DNA from: Brucella pseudintermedia
GTDB taxonomy: Bacteria > Pseudomonadota > Alphaproteobacteria > Rhizobiales > Rhizobiaceae
Length of the DNA: 64,000 bases
Assembly: GCF_008932435.1 (NCBI RefSeq)
Contig: NZ_WBWE01000001.1
Coordinates: 248,001-312,000 of the forward strand
Direction: 5' to 3'
The position numbers were made by a program, and so were the translations under genes. Below the pieces are notes generated by a model, which was not told where the DNA came from, did not search any database, and saw only the letters and a list, made by a program, of their open reading frames with translations. Below, in pieces: positions 59,047-64,000 of the stretch. Each line of letters starts with the position of its first letter. Position 1 is the stretch's first letter.

Positions 59047-61122
59047 ATGAATATCGAATTCGAACCCTTCCTCTCCACGCCATGGCTGATTGCGGTACTC
59101 GTGCCGCTGGCGCTGTTGGTGCTTGCCACCATTTTCCTGCGGATGCGCGGCGGGCTGATCCGCCTGCTGGCCGCTGCCGCGCTTGCGCTGGCTCTTTTCA
59201 ATCCGGTCGTCATCAATGAGGAACGCGAGCCGCTGAAAAGCGTGGTCTCGATAGTCGTGGATCGCAGCCAGAGCCAGGAACTGGGCAGCCGCCGCGCTGA
59301 CACGGATGCTGCCCTGAAAGCGGTGCAGGACCAGCTTCCAACCATGCCGCAGTTTGAGACCCGCGTGGTGGAAGCGGGCAAGCCCGGCGAGAACGAGGAC
59401 GGTTATGCAACCCGTCTTTTCGGCCCACTGGCGCGTTCGCTTCTCGACGTGCCGCCTTCCCGGGTCGCGGGCGCGATCCTGATCACCGACGGTCAGGTGC
59501 ACGATATTCCGGCCAACAAGAATGCGCTTGGCTTCGATGCGCCGCTGCATGGGCTTGTGACCGGCAAGCCGGACGAATTCGACCGCCGCATCCGCTTCAA
59601 CAAGGCGCCGCGCTACGGCATCAGCGGCAAGCCGCTGGAAATGTCGTTCACGGTGATCGATGAAGGCAAGAGCCTCGGCAGCTCTGCGCCGGTTCAGGTC
59701 CGCGTCAATGGCGAGACCGTCAGCGAGGAAGAAGCGCGGATCGGGCAGGAAACGCCTGTCACTATCACCTTGCCGCGCGCCGGTGTGAACATCGTCGAAA
59801 TCACCACGCCTGCGCTTCCCGGTGAAGTGACCGACGCCAACAATCGCGCTGTCGCGACCGTGGACGGCGTTCGCGAAAACCTGCGCGTGCTGCTCGTCTC
59901 CGGCGAACCGCACAATGGCGAGCGCACATGGCGCAACCTGCTGAAATCCGACGCCGCCGTCGATCTCGTCCACTTCACCATTCTGCGCCCGCCGGAAAAG
60001 CAGGACGGCACCCCGATCAACGAATTGTCGCTGATCGTTTTCCCGACGCGTGAACTCTTCGTGGACAAGGTCAACGAATTCGACCTCATCATTCTCGACC
60101 GCTACCAGCACCGCGATGTGCTGCCGCTCCTCTATTACGATTACATTGCGCAATATGTGGAAAATGGCGGTGCGCTGCTGGTCGCAGCCGGGCCGGAATA
60201 TGCGGGCGAAATGTCGATTGCCCGCACGCCGCTCTATAGCGCCCTGCCCGCTATGCCGACCGGCACAGTGACGGAAAAGGCCTTCTATCCGCGCTTGACC
60301 GATCTCGGCAAGCGCCACCCCGTCACGCGCGGCCTCGATGGCAGCGATCAGGAGCCGCCGCACTGGAGCCGCTGGTTCCGCACAATCGACATCACCGCGC
60401 CGCAGGGCGAAACGGTGATGAGCGGCGCGGACAACAAGCCGCTGCTGGTGTTGAGCCGCGTTGGAAAAGGCCGCGTCGGCATGTTCCTCTCCGATCAGGG
60501 CTGGCTGTGGGCGCGCGGTTTTGAGGGCGGCGGTCCCTACGCCTCGCTCTACCGGCGCATTGCCCACTGGCTGATGCAGGAGCCGGAGCTGGAGGAAGAA
60601 GCGCTGACCGCTTCCGGCAATGGCCGCACCCTTTCCATCCACCGCCAGACCATGGGCGACAATCCGGGTGCGGCGAGCGTTACCACCCCTTCCGGCAAGG
60701 AATTGCAGGTCAATCTGGCGCAAAGCAAGCCGGGCCTATTCGAAGGCGCGTTGCAGACGGACGAGATCGGCATTTTCCGGGTGAAGAATGGCGATCTGGA
60801 AGCGCTGGCCCATGTAGGGCCCATCGATGCGCCGGAATTTGCCGACAGCATTTCGACGGTGGATCGCCTGAAACCACTTGCCGAGGCGACGGGCGGCTCG
60901 GTCCATCGTGTCCATGCAAGCGGGAACAGCGCAGTCCGTGTACCCGCAATCACCGCCATCAGCGGCAACCGCGCCGCTGGCGGCAATGATTGGATCGGCT
61001 TGCGTGAGACTTCGGATACGCAACTGAAAAGCGTCAACCGCCTGCCGCTGTTCTCCGGCTTTCTGGCGCTGTCTGCCCTGCTTCTGGTCTTCGGCAGCAT
61101 GTGGTATCGCGAAGGACGATAG
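59047..61122 (+). CDS. Large membrane protein of the MoxR operon, glutamine-amidotransferase-like domain
   Basis: A 691-residue membrane protein. Two N-terminal membrane segments (VLVPLALLVLATIFL and LIRLLAAAALALALF) precede VWA-like VSIVVDRSQSQELGSR. A periplasmic middle region contains FDLIILDRYQHRDVLPLLYYDYIAQYVENG-type strands resembling class-I glutamine amidotransferases, and a C-terminal anchor (LFSGFLALSALLLVFGSM) ends it. ATG 59047 follows GGAGGTGAGA. Its 3' end (from ~60982) was copied in the tandem duplication and reappears at 62308-62446. Confidence 0.9.
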   Translation: MNIEFEPFLSTPWLIAVLVPLALLVLATIFLRMRGGLIRLLAAAALALALFNPVVINEEREPLKSVVSIVVDRSQSQELGSRRADTDAALKAVQDQLPTMPQFETRVVEAGKPGENEDGYATRLFGPLARSLLDVPPSRVAGAILITDGQVHDIPANKNALGFDAPLHGLVTGKPDEFDRRIRFNKAPRYGISGKPLEMSFTVIDEGKSLGSSAPVQVRVNGETVSEEEARIGQETPVTITLPRAGVNIVEITTPALPGEVTDANNRAVATVDGVRENLRVLLVSGEPHNGERTWRNLLKSDAAVDLVHFTILRPPEKQDGTPINELSLIVFPTRELFVDKVNEFDLIILDRYQHRDVLPLLYYDYIAQYVENGGALLVAAGPEYAGEMSIARTPLYSALPAMPTGTVTEKAFYPRLTDLGKRHPVTRGLDGSDQEPPHWSRWFRTIDITAPQGETVMSGADNKPLLVLSRVGKGRVGMFLSDQGWLWARGFEGGGPYASLYRRIAHWLMQEPELEEEALTASGNGRTLSIHRQTMGDNPGAASVTTPSGKELQVNLAQSKPGLFEGALQTDEIGIFRVKNGDLEALAHVGPIDAPEFADSISTVDRLKPLAEATGGSVHRVHASGNSAVRVPAITAISGNRAAGGNDWIGLRETSDTQLKSVNRLPLFSGFLALSALLLVFGSMWYREGR

Positions 61123-62306
61123 TGTTCCCAGGAAATCAGTTCAAACGGACGGATTTCCAATCCCGCTTCTCTGCGTCCGGAAATGCGGCAAAAACAAACA
61201 GATAGAGCAGTTCCAGCGATTCCGTTAATACAGGAACCGTTCTGGCAAACACTGTTGCAAGTTCAATCTTGCCGCCTCACCCTTGGTATACTTTTTATAT
61301 ATAAGTAATAAATAAATATAAAGCAGACAAATACCAGTATATTTATAGTTTTTCACATTTTCGCCTTATATTTCCTATAATATATATTTGCATTACTTTA
61401 AGGATAATAGATATGATATACCATCCTCCCTCAAATACGCATGAATTTGCTAATCCCGCCTCGCAATTAATTGTTAATGTAAGCACTGGCAAATACGATA
61501 CTGATATCGATCAGGCTTCGATTAACCGGATGAACAAAATAATTGCCGAGATCGGAAAACATAAAGACCTGAAAAACGGTAATTTAATAGATTTCATATC
61601 AAAACAGTTTCTGGGAACGCCCTATGTTGCAAATCGCCTCATCGGGTCGCAAACCACTCCTGAGCATCTTGTTATTGATTTGAATGCCCTGGATTGTTTT
61701 ACTTATATTGATTATGTTGAAGCATTCAGGAGAGCAAAAAATGCATCGGATTTCATTCGGCAAGTCGCGCATGTCCGATACAAAAATGACACCGTCAGCT
61801 TTTTCAAACGTCGTCACTTTTTCTCAGATTGGGCTTACAGCAATCCAGTTCTCGTGAAAGACGTCGCCGCACAAATCAGTCCGAAAACACAAACCGTGAG
61901 AAAGAGACTGAATGAAAAAGCGCCTGGTGAAAAATACCTTCCGGGGATTCCCATTGTAACGAGAGATATAAAATATATCCCTTCTCAATATATAGACAAC
62001 AACGTCATCAAGAATCTGCATGTCGGTGACTATATTGGCATATATAGCCCTGACCACGGCATGGACGTCACACATGTCGGGATTTATACCAAGGTCAATG
62101 GCGTGCCAACATTCCGCAATGCATCGTCGCTTCGCGCCAACATGAAGGTCGTCGACAGTCCCTTTATGGATTACGTGAAGAACAAGCCGGGAATTGTCGT
62201 ATTCCGTATCTCAGGCTCCTGAACAGGAAGCCTGAAAGCGCCGACAAACAGTCAGGCCCGGTTCGCGTGGCGCACGATGCCGCCGACGCCATTGACCGCG
62301 CCCGGG
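60982..62306. repeat. Tandem duplication, copy 1 (~1.32 kb)
   Basis: Starts inside the 3' end of the 59047-61122 gene and ends with the last ~55 bp of a GNAT gene. It matches copy 2 throughout, with an offset of 1318-1324 bp and scattered substitutions and small indels. Confidence 0.85.
61413..62222 (+). CDS. DUF1460-family protein (putative amidase/peptidase), copy A
   Basis: A 269-residue protein with the DUF1460 pattern, an NlpC/P60-like cysteine hydrolase family linked to muramoyl amidase activity. The candidate nucleophile is C95 in LDCFTYID, with H221 in VTHVGIY and a downstream FRNASSLRANM stretch. There is no signal peptide or lipobox, so export would need another route. It is AT-rich beside high-GC neighbours, with an ATAAGGATAATAG leader. 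Recently acquired accessory gene; function inferred from fold family only. Confidence 0.82.
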   Translation: MIYHPPSNTHEFANPASQLIVNVSTGKYDTDIDQASINRMNKIIAEIGKHKDLKNGNLIDFISKQFLGTPYVANRLIGSQTTPEHLVIDLNALDCFTYIDYVEAFRRAKNASDFIRQVAHVRYKNDTVSFFKRRHFFSDWAYSNPVLVKDVAAQISPKTQTVRKRLNEKAPGEKYLPGIPIVTRDIKYIPSQYIDNNVIKNLHVGDYIGIYSPDHGMDVTHVGIYTKVNGVPTFRNASSLRANMKVVDSPFMDYVKNKPGIVVFRISGS

Positions 62307-62307
62307 T
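62252..62307 (-). pseudogene. 3' fragment of the GNAT acetyltransferase gene
   Basis: Matches 63572-63627 base for base apart from one substitution (T for G at 62307). It begins with the reverse of the stop codon and stops at the duplication junction, leaving only the last ~18 codons. Confidence 0.85.
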
Positions 62308-62446
62308 CAATGACTGGATCGGCTTGCGTGGGACTTCAGATACACAACTGAAAAGCGTCAATCGTCTGCCGCTGTTCTCCGGCTTTCCGGCGCTGTCTGC
62401 CCTGCTTCTGGTCTTCGGCAGCATGCGGTATCGCGAAGGACGATAG
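62308..62446 (+). pseudogene. 3' fragment of the MoxR-operon membrane protein gene
   Basis: Reads NDWIGLRGTSDTQLKSV and on to GSMRYREGR with a TAG stop, the same C-terminus as 60985-61122 with about nine base changes in ~139. There is no start codon or ribosome site, so it is a dead copy. Confidence 0.85.
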
Positions 62447-62730
62447 TGCCTCAGGAAATCAGTTCAAACGGACTGATTTCCAATCCCGCTTCTATGCGTC
62501 CGGAAATGCGGCAAAAACAAACAGATAGAGCATTTCCAGCGATTCCGTTAATACAGGAACCGTTCTGGCAAACACTGTTGCAAGTTCAACCTTGCGGTCA
62601 TACCCTTGGTGTACTCTTATATATAAGTAATAAATATAAAGCATACAAACACCAGTATATGTAGACTTCTCCACATCTTCACCTTATACTTAGTATCATA
62701 TATGTTTTTATTAATTTAAGGATAATAGAT

Positions 62731-63540
62731 ATGATATACCATCATCCACCACATATGCATGAATTTGCTAATCCTGCCTCGCAATTAATTGTTAATGTAA
62801 GCACCGGTAAATACGATACTGATATCGATCAGGCTTCGATTAACCGGATGAACAAAATAATTGCCGAGATCGGAAAACATAAAGACCTTAAAAATGGTGA
62901 TTTAATAGATTTCATATCAAAGCAATTCTTGGGAACGCCTTATGGTTCACATCGCCGGATCGGGCGGCACGATACTCATGATTATCTTTTTATTGATCTG
63001 AATGGCCTGAATTGCCTTACTTATATTGAGTATGTTGAAGCATTCAGGAGAGCAAAAGATGCATCGGATTTCATTCGGCAAGTCGCGCATGTCCGATACA
63101 AGAATGACACCGTCAGCATTATCAAACGCCGTCACTTTTTCTCAGATTGGGCTTACAGCAATCCAGTTCTCGTGAACGACGTTGCCGCACAAGTCAGTCC
63201 GAACGCACAAACCGTGAACAAGAGACTGAATGAAAAAGGGCCTAGTGAAAGATATGTTTCCGGGATTCCCATTGTAACGAGAGATATAAAATATATCCCT
63301 TCTCAGTATATAGACAACGACGTCATCAATAACCTGCATGTCGGCGACTATATTGGCATATATAGCCCTGACTACGGCATGGACGTCACACATGTCGGGA
63401 TTTATACCAAGGTCAATGGCGTGCCAACATTCCGTAATGCATCATCGCTTCGCGCCAACATGAAGGTCGTCGACAGTCCCTTTATGGATTACGTGAAGAA
63501 CAAGCCGGGAATTGTCGTATTCCGTATTTCAGGCTCCTGA
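62731..63540 (+). CDS. DUF1460-family protein (putative amidase/peptidase), copy B
   Basis: A 269-residue paralogue of copy A, about 87% identical (36 differences by eye). The nucleophile is kept, but its context changed from LDC to LNC (LNCLTYIEY); H221 is kept. Differences cluster at residues 72-97 around the active site and at 152-177, while residues ~216-269 are identical. This suggests altered specificity or relaxed selection upstream, with conversion or strong constraint at the C-terminus. The leader, start and stop match copy A. Confidence 0.82.
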   Translation: MIYHHPPHMHEFANPASQLIVNVSTGKYDTDIDQASINRMNKIIAEIGKHKDLKNGDLIDFISKQFLGTPYGSHRRIGRHDTHDYLFIDLNGLNCLTYIEYVEAFRRAKDASDFIRQVAHVRYKNDTVSIIKRRHFFSDWAYSNPVLVNDVAAQVSPNAQTVNKRLNEKGPSERYVSGIPIVTRDIKYIPSQYIDNDVINNLHVGDYIGIYSPDYGMDVTHVGIYTKVNGVPTFRNASSLRANMKVVDSPFMDYVKNKPGIVVFRISGS

Positions 63541-63571
63541 ACAGGAAGCCTGAAAAGCGCCGACAAAACAG

Positions 63572-64000
63572 TCAGGCCCGGTTCGCGTGGCGCACGATGC
63601 CGCCGACGCCATTGACCGCGCCCGGGGCAAGTTCGCAGGCCAGCATCCGGCGAGGATCGACCGGTGCCGGCATGACCATGCAGCCGGGCGCCACCATCTT
63701 GAAGCCGAACGGCCCGTAGTAAGGCTCGTCTCCGACGAGGATGACGAGCTTGTGACCTGCCTTTTCGGCGGCTTCCAGTGACATGCGCATCAGCCTGCCG
63801 CCGATGCCCCGCTTCTTCCATTCCGGCCTGACGGCAAGCGGCCCCAGCAGGAGCGCGGGCGTCTTGCCGATGACAACCGGCGTCTGCCGCACCGAGCCGA
63901 CGACGATGCCGCCCATCAGCGCCACGAAGGAAAGATCGAGCGCGTGTGGACCGCCCTCGCGGATGAAATGTGCGGCGCGTGTAAACCGCCCCGGTCCGAA
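63572..64000 (-). CDS. GNAT acetyltransferase (partial, N-terminus outside window)
   Basis: The C-terminal ~142 residues of a GCN5-type acetyltransferase, open to the right window edge. It shows ALLLGPLAVRPEWKKRGIGG with the acetyl-CoA loop, then LVGDEPYYGPFGF, the same subgroup as the YjhQ-like protein at 49505. A GTG inside (63925) is not the start, since family sequence continues upstream (FTRAAHFIREGGPHALDLSF). The 3' end is the original source of the fragment at 62252. Confidence 0.88.
   Translation of the reverse strand, partial: FGPGRFTRAAHFIREGGPHALDLSFVALMGGIVVGSVRQTPVVIGKTPALLLGPLAVRPEWKKRGIGGRLMRMSLEAAEKAGHKLVILVGDEPYYGPFGFKMVAPGCMVMPAPVDPRRMLACELAPGAVNGVGGIVRHANRA

Larger units (their letters stand above)
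62223..62730. other. Duplicated non-coding and fragmentary sequence between the DUF1460 genes
   Basis: Contains the 3' fragments of a GNAT gene (62252-62307) and of the operon membrane protein (62308-62446), then an AT-rich leader repeated from 61130-61412. No intact gene besides. Confidence 0.8.
62307..63626. repeat. Tandem duplication, copy 2 (~1.32 kb)
   Basis: Second copy of the unit at 60982-62306, running from the operon-protein fragment through the second DUF1460 gene into the intact GNAT gene. Confidence 0.85.

Noticed and set aside
58972-60723. 583-codon minus-strand frame opposite the MoxR-operon membrane protein
   Set aside because: Antisense shadow; the forward gene has membrane segments, a good ribosome site and operon context.

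Overview
The window reads as a chromosomal segment from an alphaproteobacterium of the order Hyphomicrobiales, most likely Brucella in the broad sense (including former Ochrobactrum). Evidence: high-GC coding sequence, a BA14K-family protein, a LysR regulator beside trxB as in Brucella/Sinorhizobium (VtlR/LsrB), a greA-glycosyltransferase pair matching the wadC/lpsB core-LPS locus, a MarR-OmpR-kinase cluster, and many short palindromic repeats of the type scattered through these genomes. No rRNA, tRNA, CRISPR array or transposase was seen. The assignment is from recalled families, not from a search.

Layout. 1-10 kb: LysR regulator (cut by the window edge) with trxB, a TrkH potassium transporter, an Lrp regulator, greA with a core-LPS glycosyltransferase, a DUF1176 protein, two small-molecule transporters, an extensin-like lipoprotein and a thioesterase. 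10-18 kb: SH3 protein, uvrB with a small inserted element at its 3' end, Kazal-type lipoprotein, lytic transglycosylase, cold-shock protein, BA14K protein, metallohydrolase. 18-25 kb: ilvE, a MarR regulator, an OmpR/kinase pair, two large inverted repeats, csaA, ybjN, ubiK. 25-31 kb: lgt-midA-pgeF-peptidase run and prs. 31-39 kb: chromate transporter, HerA-like ATPase, a probable unannotated small RNA, rplY-pth-ychF, paired MaoC proteins and apt. 39-46 kb: the petABC cytochrome bc1 operon and a pair of half-size ABC exporters. 46-54 kb: trmL, purine nucleoside permease, hemF, a TopAI/YjhQ-like pair, an LpxO-like hydroxylase and a DUF1285-Nudix-cca operon. 54-61 kb: MoxR-DUF58-two large membrane proteins, an aerotolerance-like operon. 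61-64 kb: an AT-rich accessory stretch carrying two diverged DUF1460 genes made by a tandem duplication, then a GNAT gene cut by the window end.

Most of the window is conserved housekeeping and envelope biology. The accessory signals are: (1) a 739-bp element at the 3' end of uvrB bounded by a 25-bp direct repeat that rebuilds the uvrB terminus, with one unknown AT-rich gene and no integrase; (2) a 1.32-kb tandem duplication of a DUF1460 putative amidase gene with readable breakpoints; (3) an 89-nt small RNA candidate with a clean promoter, a 5' hairpin and a terminator upstream of rplY; (4) a TopAI/YjhQ-like toxin-antitoxin pair; and (5) a 149-bp nested palindrome that supplies the stop codon of ybjN.
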